Shown here piece by piece: positions 9,343-18,533 of a stretch of DNA of 64,000 nt (position 1 is its first letter; each line of letters starts with the position of its first letter). Under the pieces are notes generated by a model. That model was not told where the DNA came from, made no database searches, and saw only the letters and a program-made list of their open reading frames with translations. The stretch comes from Neomicrococcus lactis (lineage in GTDB: Bacteria > Actinomycetota > Actinomycetes > Actinomycetales > Micrococcaceae), in contig NZ_JACHBL010000001.1 in the NCBI RefSeq assembly GCF_014200305.1, positions 1,116,001-1,180,000 of the forward strand. Direction: 5' to 3'. The translations under genes and the position numbers were made by a program.

Positions 9343-9896
9343 GAGAATTGTCCTTCAGGGTTGTCTTCGAATTCGTCGAGTGCATCAAGGCCCGGCAAAA
9401 GCGGGGAGATGGGAGGCAACTCGGAAATACTGCTAATACCTAATCTTTCCAGAAAAGCTGGAGTTGTTTGGTATAACGTGGCGCCGCTCTCAGGATCGGC
9501 CCCCGCTTCGGTCACTAAACCGCGCGTTACAAGGGTTCGGATCACCGAGTCAACATTGACTCCGCGAATGGCCGCAACACGACTGCGGCTGACAGGTTGA
9601 CGGTACGCCACAATCGCTAATGTTTCGAGTGCCGCCTGTGTCAGGCGGCTTGTCTGGGCTTCAAGAACGAACTTGCCGACCACGTCACCGTATTCGGGAC
9701 GAGAGAAAATTCGCCAGCCGCCGGCGATTTCTCGCAGTTCAAAGCCGCGTCCTTCGTAGTCCTGGACAAGCTCTCTCAGCAAAACGTCAATCTCGTTCGC
9801 CGGAGCTTCGAGAACTTCGGCAAAGCGATCCGTAGTGACCGGAATGTCTGTGACCATGAGGATTGCTTCAAGAGCGGGTTTGAGTTCACTCGCCAT
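9339..9896 (-). CDS. scpB: Segregation and condensation protein B
   Basis: A 185-residue winged-helix protein that partners ScpA and SMC in chromosome condensation. The segment LTQAALETLAIVAYRQPVSRSRVAAIRGV (shown here only to locate it; about residues 89-117) is the ScpB hallmark. ATG at 9896 is chosen over a start 19 codons upstream because AAGGAGGAGA lies just before it. This makes an 11-base overlap with the end of scpA, implying coupled translation. Confidence 0.95.
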   Translation of the reverse strand: MASELKPALEAILMVTDIPVTTDRFAEVLEAPANEIDVLLRELVQDYEGRGFELREIAGGWRIFSRPEYGDVVGKFVLEAQTSRLTQAALETLAIVAYRQPVSRSRVAAIRGVNVDSVIRTLVTRGLVTEAGADPESGATLYQTTPAFLERLGISSISELPPISPLLPGLDALDEFEDNPEGQFS

Positions 9897-10764
9897 CTGG
9901 GTCTCCTCCTTCGTTGGTCCCTGCTTTGTTGGTCTCCACTGATTCTGCCTCATCGAATTCGTCTGTCACCGCGGTGGCATCGAATTCCTTCTCGCCAGCG
10001 CTCCACCGCACTACGAGGTCACCCAGCGGTGCGGCTTGATCAAAGGAGATGAGCGCTTCTCGGAACAGTTCCAAAATCGCGAGGAATCGGCCCACTACAA
10101 CTCCCAAAGAATCCGCATCGGCCACGATTTCGCGAAAGGCCATGGGGCGGTGGCCGCGGAGCATCCCTGCGATGATCTCAGCCTGCTCTCGAACACTCAC
10201 TTTCGGAGCGTGCAAGTGCGTCAGGGACACGTGATCCGGATGAACTGGTTTGGGCTCAAGCGCCTTGCGTGCGAACTCCCCAAACTCTTCAAGGCTGAGC
10301 TTCCACACGAGCTCTGGAAGTAGGTGAGCAAAGTGCGGTTCAAGGCTGACGGACCGCGGGAAGCGCACGGATTCTTCTTGGAGCCGAAAAGACATGAACC
10401 TGGCTGCTTGCTTGAATGCCTTGTACTGAAGAAGCCGCGCAAACAACAAGTCCCGTGCTTCAAGTGCCGCGACGTCCTCATCATTTTCCGTCTCGCCGCC
10501 CGGGATGAGCCGGGCAGCTTTGAGGTCCAGAAGCGTCGCGGCAATGACGAGGAACTCGGTGGTCTCATCAAGAACCTTGGTCCCCCACTGATCTCGCATC
10601 GCACGGATGTGGGCAAGAAACTCGTCAGTGACCCGCGCAAGCGCTACTTCAGTAACGTCGAGCTCGTGTTTGCCAATGAGGTTCAGGAGGACTTCAAACG
10701 GACCCTGAAAGTTTTCGAGCGACACACTAAAAGCCGGAGCTTTCGGTGTCTCCTCTACCGTCAT
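9886..10764 (-). CDS. scpA: Segregation and condensation protein A (kleisin)
   Basis: A 292-residue kleisin that bridges SMC heads. The N-terminal SMC-binding region contains LENFQGPFEVLLNLIGKHEL (about residues 17-36), and the C-terminal winged-helix region has MAFREIVADADSLGVVVGRFLAILEL. The last 40 residues are acidic and likely disordered. It starts 8 bases after the parA stop and overlaps scpB, so parA-scpA-scpB form one chromosome-maintenance unit. Confidence 0.95.
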   Translation of the reverse strand: MTVEETPKAPAFSVSLENFQGPFEVLLNLIGKHELDVTEVALARVTDEFLAHIRAMRDQWGTKVLDETTEFLVIAATLLDLKAARLIPGGETENDEDVAALEARDLLFARLLQYKAFKQAARFMSFRLQEESVRFPRSVSLEPHFAHLLPELVWKLSLEEFGEFARKALEPKPVHPDHVSLTHLHAPKVSVREQAEIIAGMLRGHRPMAFREIVADADSLGVVVGRFLAILELFREALISFDQAAPLGDLVVRWSAGEKEFDATAVTDEFDEAESVETNKAGTNEGGDPDGE

Positions 10765-10772
10765 CGAGCTGT

Positions 10773-11714
10773 TTACGGTGCGCCGCCGCGGGAAATGAGT
10801 TCCCGTGCCAGCTGGCGATACGCGGCTGCACCAGTGTGGTTAGACGCGTAGGAGGTAATCGGTTCAGCAGCAACGTTGGCGTCAGCGAACTTGATGGTTC
10901 GGCTGATCACGGTTTCGAAGACCTGATCACCGAAGGCTTCTACCAAGCGGCCAATCACTTCACGAGAGTGCAACGTACGAGCGTCATACATGGTGGCCAA
11001 GACGCCATCGATCTTGAGGGCAGGATTCAAACGATCCTGAACCTTCTCAATGGTTTCCACGAGTAACGCGACAGCACGCAAGGCGAAGAACTCAGCGATG
11101 AGCGGGATAACCACGCCGTGAGCAGCCGTCAACGCATTGACAGTCAAGAGACCAAGAGAAGGCTGGCAGTCGATCAAGATGACGTCGTAGTCATCGGCGA
11201 CCTTGCGCAGCGCGCTCGAGAGCACCTGCTCACGGGCCACTTCGTTAACCAACTGGACTTCAGCAGCAGACAAGTCAATGTTCGCGGGAAGAATGTCGAT
11301 GTTCTCGTATTCAGTCTCGAGAATGGCATCGCGGATACCGACCTTGCGGTCCATCAGCACGTTGTAGACGGTGACGTCCAGCTCGTGAGGGTTGGTGCCA
11401 AAACCTGCGGACAAAGCGCCCTGTGGGTCGAAGTCCACCAAGAGCACTTTGCGTCCATACTCGGCGAGTGCCGCGGCCAGGTTGATGGTGGAGGTGGTCT
11501 TACCAACGCCACCCTTCTGGTTCACCATCGCAATAACGCGAGCTGGCCCGTGGGACTCAAGAACTGGGGGTTCTGGGAACGTCGTTAACGGCCTGCCGGT
11601 AGGTCCCATGACAGGAGGCTCCTTCAGGAGACCGGCTTTCCGCTTTCGCGTTGTCGTAGCCGTACCCTCCGTCATCGTTTCCACCACGTTTCCATCGCTG
11701 TTTTCTACGCTCAT
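10773..11714 (-). CDS. ParA/Soj-family ATPase
   Basis: A 313-residue Walker-type ATPase. After a roughly 55-residue variable leader it has the deviant Walker A motif NQKGGVGKTTSTINLAAALA, Walker A' (LLVDFDPQG) and Walker B (VILIDCQPSLGLLT). This chromosomal copy, always next to scpA in actinobacteria (the Rv1708 position in M. tuberculosis), is distinct from the parAB locus near the origin. Its neighbours suggest a role in condensin-linked segregation rather than plasmid partition. It is the last core gene before the accessory block. Confidence 0.92.
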   Translation of the reverse strand: MSVENSDGNVVETMTEGTATTTRKRKAGLLKEPPVMGPTGRPLTTFPEPPVLESHGPARVIAMVNQKGGVGKTTSTINLAAALAEYGRKVLLVDFDPQGALSAGFGTNPHELDVTVYNVLMDRKVGIRDAILETEYENIDILPANIDLSAAEVQLVNEVAREQVLSSALRKVADDYDVILIDCQPSLGLLTVNALTAAHGVVIPLIAEFFALRAVALLVETIEKVQDRLNPALKIDGVLATMYDARTLHSREVIGRLVEAFGDQVFETVISRTIKFADANVAAEPITSYASNHTGAAAYRQLARELISRGGAP

Positions 11715-12012
11715 TTGCCAACAACGTTAGTCCGTTTTCCGCAGGACGTATGGAAATTCAGAAAACTCACGGCGAGCCTTTACCTTAAAGCTGAGGTGGA
11801 AGGTTGAGCTTTCTGCTCGTGATGCTTTTCCACCCACTATCCGCGCGACGCCAACGAAACCGCCGGAACTATTCGCCACCCAAAAGACGTTGTCAGCGAG
11901 GACTCCTGTCATCGTTCCGCGTAGGTTGCTCAAAGAGAATGTGACACAACTAATAGGACAACACGTTGCCTTGCCAGCATCCCTGTCATTGAGCAACGAA
12001 GCTCACTCCACC
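11715..12012. other. Intergenic stretch between parA and a broken peptidase gene
   Basis: A minus-strand frame of 89 codons (11727-11996) is open here, but I recognise no family, signal or ribosome binding site for it. It ends 12 bases before parA, so the stretch more likely carries the parA promoter. The right part includes the upstream region of the decayed M20 gene. Confidence 0.4.
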
Positions 12013-12636
12013 ATGGTGGAGAACTCCAAGTACCTCCACCAACACCCAGAACTCTCCATGGGCGAATCGGCAACCGCCGACCGGCCGGATGAACAGTTCA
12101 GTGCGATCGGTTCCGAGACATTCCGCTGTGGCGGCACTGGCGCGGTGGCGGTCATGTCACGCACATGTCGATGGCCCTAGCGACGGCACCAGGCCGTGTT
12201 CTCCTTGAACGGGTGTACGTTTGAGCCCAAGGTTCGCACCAAGGTGCTGGAGGCAATTACGCGAATCATCAACGCGGAAGCTGCGGCGTCCGGCGCACCG
12301 AATCCACTCATGGAAGAGATCAATGCGTTTCCGCTGCGCTTCAACCACGTGGAGGAATCGGAGAAGTTTCTTTCGATCGCTCGCGAAGAGCTAGGCGAAG
12401 AAAACGCTTCAATTTGCCAGTCCCTCATGGGCCCTGAAGACGTCGGGGCGCTCGCGGCGGCCTTGGACGTGCCGCACGTGTATTGGGTGTTGGGCGGATT
12501 CGAGCTGGATCAGCATTCGGAGGAAAATCCGGTTCCGGGAAATAACAGCCCGTTTTTCGCCCCGGTCATCGATCCAACCTTGCGCACCGGCGTTCGCGCA
12601 GCGACTGCAGCCATCTTCTCCACAGTGAGCGCGTAA
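12013..12636 (+). pseudogene. M20-family amidohydrolase, internally deleted and frameshifted
   Basis: The beginning (VENSKYLHQHPELSMGESATAD, located at 12016-12081) and the GGTGAVAV strand match the start of M20 amidohydrolases (hippurate/aminobenzoyl-glutamate hydrolase type). A stop follows at 12178. In another frame just before it, GHVTHMSMALATA recalls the metal-site GHDxHxxMAL motif. The C-terminal part (from about 12200: FEPKVRTKVLEAI to SPFFAPVIDPTLRTGVRAATAA) is intact. About half the expected 400-residue length is missing, so several deletions must have occurred. It lies directly beside an IS30 element. Confidence 0.8.
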
Positions 12637-12681
12637 CCCTCTCCCCTACGGAAATTTCCGTCCCTCACTGAACTCAAAACA

Positions 12682-12704
12682 AAAAGTACGACGCCGCAGC
12701 TTGG
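12682..12704 (+). repeat. Left half of dispersed palindromic element, copy 1 (separated by IS30)
   Basis: AAAAGTACGACGCCGCAGCT begins 45 bases after the end of the M20 pseudogene. It matches, in opposite orientation, the half at 14408-14429 on the other side of the IS30 element. Together they would form a hairpin like the complete copy at 24951-25007. Confidence 0.8.
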
Positions 12705-12717
12705 GGGCGGATTCTAA

Positions 12718-14392
12718 CGGTCGTTGCAACACCTTGAATTTTCAGGAGTTGCAACGACCGTGTCTGTTTTTTCCGAGAACCGTTTAACGAGGTCGTTAAG
12801 ATCGCGTGGGGCCAGGATCACTGTTGAAGAGAAGCAGCGCTTCGCTGTTGTCCTTGGTCAAACTGGGCGTGTTAAGGACGCTGCCCAAGTTATCGGGATA
12901 TCGTTGCCCACGGCGTACCAGTTGGCTAGGAAATATGGGTGGGGATCTTCGGGTCCGGGTTCCATTGGTCGGTCGCGTTCGAAGTACACGCCGGAACAAA
13001 AAGCTGCGTTTTTCGCTGCTTTTGAAAAACACCAGAACGTCAGTAAAGCGGCTGGCGAAGTGAATATTCCTTACCCTACTTGTTACCTGTGGGCCGCGGA
13101 AGCCGGGTTGAAAACTATCAGACGCGGTGCGCGTCAACGCGAAGAGTTCGTGCGTTTACGAGCCCAAGGCATGAGCCGTCGTGAGGCTACCGAACTGGTA
13201 GGCATTCATCCCAGCACGGCCAAGGACTGGGATAACGGTGTTCGCAAGAATGGAAACGGGAGGGTCTATCCCGATGGTCGTGTAGTGAACTACAAAAGTG
13301 GGGTGACCACCTATACCCATATCGCCGGCCAGCATCAAACGAGTGCCAGTCCGAGCTTGCGTGCGTTGGAGCAACAGATTGATGCGCGGTTCCTGTCCAT
13401 GACTGAACGGGAGGAAATCTACGCGATGACCGTTGCAGGACATTCATATCGTCAAATCGCCGTGAAGCTACAGCGTTCACCGTCCACCATCAGCAGAGAG
13501 GTCCGCAGGAACTGCTCTATAGGCGGTGCTTACTATCCTCATACTGCGCACCGGCAAGCGGTCGCTCGCAGGTCACGACCGAAGGAAGCAAAACTTGCGC
13601 GCCCAGGACGGCTGCGTGATTACGTTGCTTATGGTTTGCGCCTAGGGTGGTCTCCGGAACAAGTCTGCCGTCGGATGGTGGCTGATCACCCTGATGATTT
13701 GGAGATGCAGGTGTGTCAGGAAACGGTGTATCAATCGATCTATCTGCAGGCTCGTGGCGGTCTAAAACGGGAAGTCACGCAAGCGCTACGTTCTGGCAGA
13801 GCACGACGTAAACCACAGAAAAAGATTGATGAACGTCAGCCGCGTTTCCGCGATGGAATGATTAACATCAGCGAACGACCCGCCACTGTCGAGGACCGTG
13901 CGGTGCCTGGCCATTGGGAAGGCGACTTGATCATGGGCGCCGGGAATCTGTCCGCGATCGGAACCCTAGTCGAGCGCACCACCCGGTTCGTGATGCTCGT
14001 GCATTTACCCAGAGATCACACCGCCCAGACGGTGCGCGACGGTCTGATCAACACGATGCTGAAGCTACCTGAAGCCCTACGCGGTTCACTGACATGGGAT
14101 CAAGGAATCGAAATGGCGTTACACAAGTCATTCAGCGCCGCTACAGACATGGACGTGTATTTCTGTGATCCCCACAGCCCTTGGCAACGTGGTTCGAACG
14201 AAAACACCAACGGGCTACTACGCCAGTATTTTCCAAAGAGTACAGACCTAAGTCAGTACGGTCCGGAAGATCTCGAACAAGTGGCGATACTACTCAACGG
14301 GCGCCCAAGAAAATCGCTCGACTGGAAAACTCCAGCCGAGCGATTACATGAATTACTATCAGAACCCTAGACCGCTAGTGTTGCAACGACCG
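12718..14392 (+). mobile_element. IS30-family insertion sequence
   Basis: About 1.67 kb. The ends are inverted: CGGTCGTTGCAACAC at 12718-12732 and its complement at 14378-14392, with weaker matching for about 10 further bases outward (ATTCTAA against TTTCTAT). A third, inward-facing copy of the end motif sits at 12748-12760, forming a hairpin with the left end just before the transposase start. No clear target duplication is visible. The element lies between the two halves of a dispersed palindrome, in keeping with the known liking of IS30 for palindromic targets. Confidence 0.9.
12760..14370 (+). CDS. IS30-family transposase
   Basis: A 536-residue DDE transposase, longer than the roughly 380 residues of E. 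coli IS30 because of an extra N-terminal helix-turn-helix region. A second HTH (SYRQIAVKLQRSPSTISREV) precedes the catalytic core. The core has HWEGDLIMG (first Asp), LTWDQGIEM (second Asp) and NENTNGLLRQYFPKSTDL (Glu), the IS30 signature. The frame is intact, so the element may be active. GTG at 12760 is chosen because AGGAG precedes it; a TTG at 12724 inside the terminal repeat would add 12 residues. Confidence 0.95.
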   Translation: MSVFSENRLTRSLRSRGARITVEEKQRFAVVLGQTGRVKDAAQVIGISLPTAYQLARKYGWGSSGPGSIGRSRSKYTPEQKAAFFAAFEKHQNVSKAAGEVNIPYPTCYLWAAEAGLKTIRRGARQREEFVRLRAQGMSRREATELVGIHPSTAKDWDNGVRKNGNGRVYPDGRVVNYKSGVTTYTHIAGQHQTSASPSLRALEQQIDARFLSMTEREEIYAMTVAGHSYRQIAVKLQRSPSTISREVRRNCSIGGAYYPHTAHRQAVARRSRPKEAKLARPGRLRDYVAYGLRLGWSPEQVCRRMVADHPDDLEMQVCQETVYQSIYLQARGGLKREVTQALRSGRARRKPQKKIDERQPRFRDGMINISERPATVEDRAVPGHWEGDLIMGAGNLSAIGTLVERTTRFVMLVHLPRDHTAQTVRDGLINTMLKLPEALRGSLTWDQGIEMALHKSFSAATDMDVYFCDPHSPWQRGSNENTNGLLRQYFPKSTDLSQYGPEDLEQVAILLNGRPRKSLDWKTPAERLHELLSEP

Positions 14393-14407
14393 ATAGAAAC
14401 CGCCGGG

Positions 14408-14429
14408 TGAGCTGCGGCGTCGTACTTTA
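14408..14429 (-). repeat. Right half of dispersed palindromic element, copy 1
   Basis: GAGCTGCGGCGTCGTACTTTA on the plus strand, the reverse complement of the half left of the IS30 element. It lies about 25 bases after the dctA stop in the dctA direction, next to a CCCCTTCGGGG mini-hairpin (about 14438-14448), so it may serve as part of the dctA terminator. Confidence 0.8.
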
Positions 14430-14454
14430 TTCAGTGGCCCCGAAGGGGACGATA

Positions 14455-15780
14455 TTAGTGCTCGTTTTCAGGAAGCAACGTGTTCTCGTCGAATGGCGAG
14501 GTTCCAGCGAGCGTGGCGCGGGCCTGCTCGATGTCGAGTTCGCCGGTCCACTTTCCAATGAGGAAGGAAGCGACTGCGTTACCGGTGAAGTTCGTCAAAG
14601 CGCGAGCTTCAGACATGAACTTATCGATACCCACGATGACGCCCATGCCGTCGAGCAACTCGGGGCGGTGTGCCTGAAGGCCTGCAGCCAAGGTGGCCAA
14701 ACCAGCGCCGGTGACGCCTGCAGCGCCCTTGGAAGCGATGATCATGAAGACCAAGAGGCCAACCTGCTCGCCGAGGTTCATCGGCATGCCCATGGCGGTA
14801 GAGACGAAGAGTGCTGCCATCGTCAAGTAGATCGCGGTGCCATCAAGGTTGAAGGAGTAACCGGTAGGAACAACGATGCCGGCAACCGGCTTGGAAACAC
14901 CTGCGTGCTGCACCTTGGCGATGAGTCGTGGCAAGGCAGACTCGGAAGACGAGGTGGAGAAGATGAGCAAGTATTCGCGGCCCAAGTACTTCATGAGCTG
15001 GAAGATGTTCAGGCCCGTCACGAGGCGGAAGAGCGTTCCGAGGACCAAGACGATGAACAGTGCACAGGTGATATAGAAGGCACCCATGAGGATGAGCATC
15101 GAGCCGATAGCGGCCCAGCCGGTAGCACCGACCACTGCTGCGATAGCGCCGAAAGCACCAATCGGAGCAACCCACATGATCATCATCATGAGACGGAAAA
15201 CAACGCCCTGGATGTGCTTGATGCCGGTAAGAACAGGCTCACCAGCCTTACCCATGGACTGAAGTGCGAAGCCAACGAGAAGAGCCAGCACCAAGGTTGG
15301 AAGAACTGGGATGTCACCTGGGATCAGGTCAAGCAAGAACTGGACCGTAGGATCCTCGGCACCGCCCGTTGCGCTCTTGTATGGCTGAAGCTTGAGGCCC
15401 TCACCTGGGTGGATGAGGTTGCCGACGAAGAGGCCGATAGCCAATGCGAAGGTGGACATGGTCAGGAAGTACGCGAGGGCGAGGCCGCCGACCTTACCAA
15501 CCGTGGCTGCCTTAGCAACAGAACCAACGCCCAAAACAATGGTGCAGAAAATGATCGGGGCAATGACCATCTTGATCAGTGCGATGAAGCCCGTTCCCAG
15601 CGGCTTAAGAGCCTTGCCGAGATCCGGTGCAACGAGACCAACAATGGCACCTGCCACCACGGCGACGATGACCATGATGTAAAGCCAGTGCGTGCGGTCT
15701 ACATTTTTCTTAGAATTTTCGCGGGTAGGTTCCGCATTCATTTCGGGATCTAATGCTTCCCGCTGATCGATATTACTCAA
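14455..15780 (-). CDS. dctA: C4-dicarboxylate:cation symporter (DAACS family)
   Basis: A 441-residue carrier that brings dicarboxylates such as succinate, fumarate and malate across the membrane with cations. It has the multi-helix layout of the glutamate/dicarboxylate carrier family, the serine-rich re-entrant motif STSSSESALPRL and the substrate/cation-site sequence FNLDGTAIYL. Both are family hallmarks. The start is TTG at 15780, supported by GAGGAG five bases before it. A divergently transcribed CitA/DcuS-type two-component system follows at 15904, which strongly supports dicarboxylate over glutamate as substrate. Confidence 0.9.
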   Translation of the reverse strand: MSNIDQREALDPEMNAEPTRENSKKNVDRTHWLYIMVIVAVVAGAIVGLVAPDLGKALKPLGTGFIALIKMVIAPIIFCTIVLGVGSVAKAATVGKVGGLALAYFLTMSTFALAIGLFVGNLIHPGEGLKLQPYKSATGGAEDPTVQFLLDLIPGDIPVLPTLVLALLVGFALQSMGKAGEPVLTGIKHIQGVVFRLMMMIMWVAPIGAFGAIAAVVGATGWAAIGSMLILMGAFYITCALFIVLVLGTLFRLVTGLNIFQLMKYLGREYLLIFSTSSSESALPRLIAKVQHAGVSKPVAGIVVPTGYSFNLDGTAIYLTMAALFVSTAMGMPMNLGEQVGLLVFMIIASKGAAGVTGAGLATLAAGLQAHRPELLDGMGVIVGIDKFMSEARALTNFTGNAVASFLIGKWTGELDIEQARATLAGTSPFDENTLLPENEH

Positions 15781-15903
15781 AGTTACTCCTCATTGAGACA
15801 GCAGTGATGATGATCTGCAATGCAACTATCTTCATGCGGAGTGGGGCTCGAAGTACCTTTGCGGTCATAATGGTCATGATCCAAATCACTTAAGGACGGT
15901 GTT

Positions 15904-17808
15904 GTGCACCCCTGGAGCATCGCCCGTCGGCTTTTCGTCGGGCAACTCATGTTCATTGTCTTTGCCACCATGCTGGTGACATGGGCGGTTTTCGTGCACA
16001 ACCGGGACACGGTCTTTAACCTCGAGCAAGACCGCATGCTCCACACCGCTCGCCTCATGGAAGGCGAGACGGAAGTGATCCGGGCGTATTCCTCCGACAA
16101 TCCCACGGAAATCTTGCAGCCGTACTCGCTGCGCATCATGAAGAGCGCCAATCTGGCCTTTGCAACCTTCATGGACACCAAGGGCACCAGACTTACCTAC
16201 TGGGATCCGTCATGGATCGGCACGCAGTACCCCGGAACCATTCAGCCGGCGGTCAACGGTCAGGAATTCACCGAGGTGAGTTCCACTGGTCGGGCGGGGC
16301 TCTCAGCGCGCGCGGTAGTCCCCATTCGAGTGGACGGCAACGTGGTTGGCATCCTGACCGTGGGTTCGCGAGTCTCCGAATTGGATATCTTGGCGCAGTC
16401 TCAGATTCCCGCCATCCTGATTGGTGCCGGGGTTCTCTTGATCTTTTCCTCGCTCGCGAGTTACTTACTCTCGCAATATCTCAAGAGAGTGACCTTTGGG
16501 ATGGGGCCAGAACAGATGAGCGCATCCTTCAACTTCATTGACACTGCTCTCCACAACGTCACTGAAGGCATTGTGCTCATTTCCCAGCACGGTCGGGTCC
16601 GTTTATATAACGACAAAGCCGCCGAACTGTTGCGCTGGCCCATCATTCAAGCTCGCGAGCCAGGCTTTGATCCTCAACGCACCACGGTGTCCCCCAATGC
16701 TTCAGCCACGGGAGCTGTGGGACTACTCGTCAATGACATCGACCTACCCGAAGCGCTCAAAGCGCTCATGATTGAGGGCCGAGATGCCGAAGACGAACGC
16801 TACTTCGCCAACGGCCGCATTCTGGTGGTCAACCAACACACGATCGATCCGTCCTCGCGCGGAGCCGTGCGCGGAGCCGTCTCCGGAACCGTCATCACCC
16901 TCCACGACGCCACCGACGTTCAAGCGCTCTCCGGCGAACTGGAAAACACTCGCTCTCTCACGGACGCGCTGCGCTCGCAGACGCATGAGCACGCCAATCG
17001 ACTCCACACGGTCCTTTCCCTTCTGGAGCTGGGCCATACCGAGCAAGCCAAGGGTGTAGTCAGCGAAGCCGTCGGTGCGAGCGACCAGCGTGAGGGATCC
17101 GCGGGCGTTGCGCCCGTCATGGAAGCCGTACTCACGGGCAAGGCGGCACAGGCTCGCGAACGCGGCATCGACTTGGACTTCTCGATTGAGCTGACCCGGC
17201 GCACGAATTTGGGTTCCCACATCCTCATCACCATCTTGGGCAATCTGGTGGACAACGCGATGGACGCCATCGATTCCATTGGTTCCGTTGGTGCCGCTGA
17301 CTCCGTTGGTTCCGTTGACGCCGTTGTTGACTCCACAGTGAAGAACGCTGCGCAGGACGGAGCGCAGGACGGAGCGCTGGACGCTCAGAACACCGCGGAT
17401 GTCGGCGAAGAACAACAACGCTGGATTGAAGTAGACGTCTACGACTCCCCCGCCGAAGAAGGGCGCTGGCTCACCATCATGGTGGCGGATTCAGGCCCGG
17501 GCGTCCCGCAAGCGTTGATCGACAGGATCTTCGAGCGCGGCTTCTCCACGAAGGATCGCGGTGAGACGGGCCGCGGCCACGGACTGTGGCTCGTGAATTC
17601 AACAGCGAAGCGACTGGGTGGAACGGTGTCCATAGCCCAAGACTCAGGCACTGTCTTCACCGTGGAAATCCCGATTCCGGACACTTTGACGCCGGCCGCC
17701 ACAACGCGTCCGGCCGTGGTCAGTCACTCCGGTCAGAACTTGGACGAAGAACTCGCTGCGAGCGCCGCCTCCACCAAATCTGTCGACGGAAGCGACTACC
17801 GTGGGTGA
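15904..17808 (+). CDS. CitA/DcuS-family sensor histidine kinase
   Basis: A 634-residue membrane kinase. One helix (about 15-37), a periplasmic PAS-like sensor (about 40-165), a second helix (about 170-195), a cytosolic PAS region, then the phospho-acceptor motif THEHANRLHTVLSLLELG with His361, in the short-H-box style of CitA/DcuS kinases. The ATPase domain has LVDNAMDAID (N box), VADSGPGVP (G1) and GRGHGLWLVNS (G2). About 45 low-complexity residues (Ser/Val/Gly/Asp then Ala/Gln/Asp/Gly repeats) are inserted between N box and G1. GTG at 15904 has AAGGACGG upstream. It probably senses dicarboxylates and controls dctA. Confidence 0.9.
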   Translation: MHPWSIARRLFVGQLMFIVFATMLVTWAVFVHNRDTVFNLEQDRMLHTARLMEGETEVIRAYSSDNPTEILQPYSLRIMKSANLAFATFMDTKGTRLTYWDPSWIGTQYPGTIQPAVNGQEFTEVSSTGRAGLSARAVVPIRVDGNVVGILTVGSRVSELDILAQSQIPAILIGAGVLLIFSSLASYLLSQYLKRVTFGMGPEQMSASFNFIDTALHNVTEGIVLISQHGRVRLYNDKAAELLRWPIIQAREPGFDPQRTTVSPNASATGAVGLLVNDIDLPEALKALMIEGRDAEDERYFANGRILVVNQHTIDPSSRGAVRGAVSGTVITLHDATDVQALSGELENTRSLTDALRSQTHEHANRLHTVLSLLELGHTEQAKGVVSEAVGASDQREGSAGVAPVMEAVLTGKAAQARERGIDLDFSIELTRRTNLGSHILITILGNLVDNAMDAIDSIGSVGAADSVGSVDAVVDSTVKNAAQDGAQDGALDAQNTADVGEEQQRWIEVDVYDSPAEEGRWLTIMVADSGPGVPQALIDRIFERGFSTKDRGETGRGHGLWLVNSTAKRLGGTVSIAQDSGTVFTVEIPIPDTLTPAATTRPAVVSHSGQNLDEELAASAASTKSVDGSDYRG

Positions 17809-17809
17809 C

Positions 17810-18511
17810 ATGCGCGTTTTAGTGATCGAGGATGATCCCACCACGGGTGCCGCGTACGTCGAGTACTTGCGGAGAGTGGATGGCTTTACGCACGAGTTCA
17901 CGGCAGGCTCCGTGGCTGAGGCCCAACGTTTCCTTGGTGCCCGGTTACGAGAGACGGGTTCGTTCGGCATTGAACTCGTGCTGATGGACGTTCATTTGCC
18001 CGATGGCACGGGCCTCGAAGTGGTCCGCTCGATGCGCAATGTTGGCTACGAAGGTTCCGTGCTCGCCATGACGGCTGCGACGGACCGGGCAACGATTCTC
18101 TCGGCGCGTAATCTGGGGGCCGTGCAGTACCTCATCAAGCCATTCACCTTCGCCGACTTTGAATCCCGCCTCGTCGCCTTCAGACGGCTCTCGAGCGAAT
18201 ACATCGGCGGCGGAGAAATCTCAGACCAAGCCGAACTCGACCGCATGTTCGGCGCCTCGACGGAAGCTGCGGCGTCGTCCTCTCTGCCCAAAGGGCTCAC
18301 GGAAGCAACGCTGGTAGCCGTCAAGGAACTGCTGGCCAACGCCACCACGCCGCTGTCCGCAGGCGAGGTGGGTGAAGCACTCGGGATCAGCCGCGTTACC
18401 TCACGCCGGTATTTGGAGCATCTCACCCGCCGTGAGGAAGTAACGAGGCAACCTCGCTACGGCACGCCGGGGCGTCCAGAACACGAATATTCGAAGAACC
18501 CCGAGCTCTAG
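17810..18511 (+). CDS. CitB/DcuR-family response regulator
   Basis: A 233-residue regulator. The receiver domain (1-120) has VIEDDP, the phospho-acceptor Asp in VLMDVHLPDG and the conserved Lys in YLIKPFTF. A linker leads to a C-terminal winged HTH (LSAGEVGEALGISRVTSRRYLEHL) of the CitB/DcuR type. ATG at 17810 begins one base after the kinase stop; GTG at 17801 is an alternative that overlaps the kinase gene. It is expected to activate the divergent dctA in response to extracellular C4-dicarboxylates. Confidence 0.9.
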   Translation: MRVLVIEDDPTTGAAYVEYLRRVDGFTHEFTAGSVAEAQRFLGARLRETGSFGIELVLMDVHLPDGTGLEVVRSMRNVGYEGSVLAMTAATDRATILSARNLGAVQYLIKPFTFADFESRLVAFRRLSSEYIGGGEISDQAELDRMFGASTEAAASSSLPKGLTEATLVAVKELLANATTPLSAGEVGEALGISRVTSRRYLEHLTRREEVTRQPRYGTPGRPEHEYSKNPEL

Positions 18512-18533
18512 CCGCGGCGGCCAACCACAACAG

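Noticed and set aside
11727-11996. 89-codon minus-strand frame before parA
   Set aside because: No family, no ribosome site and located where the parA promoter should be; kept only as an intergenic note.
12710-14400. Target-site duplication for the IS30 element
   Set aside because: Flanking bases do not form a convincing direct repeat; the outward similarity is inverted, not direct.
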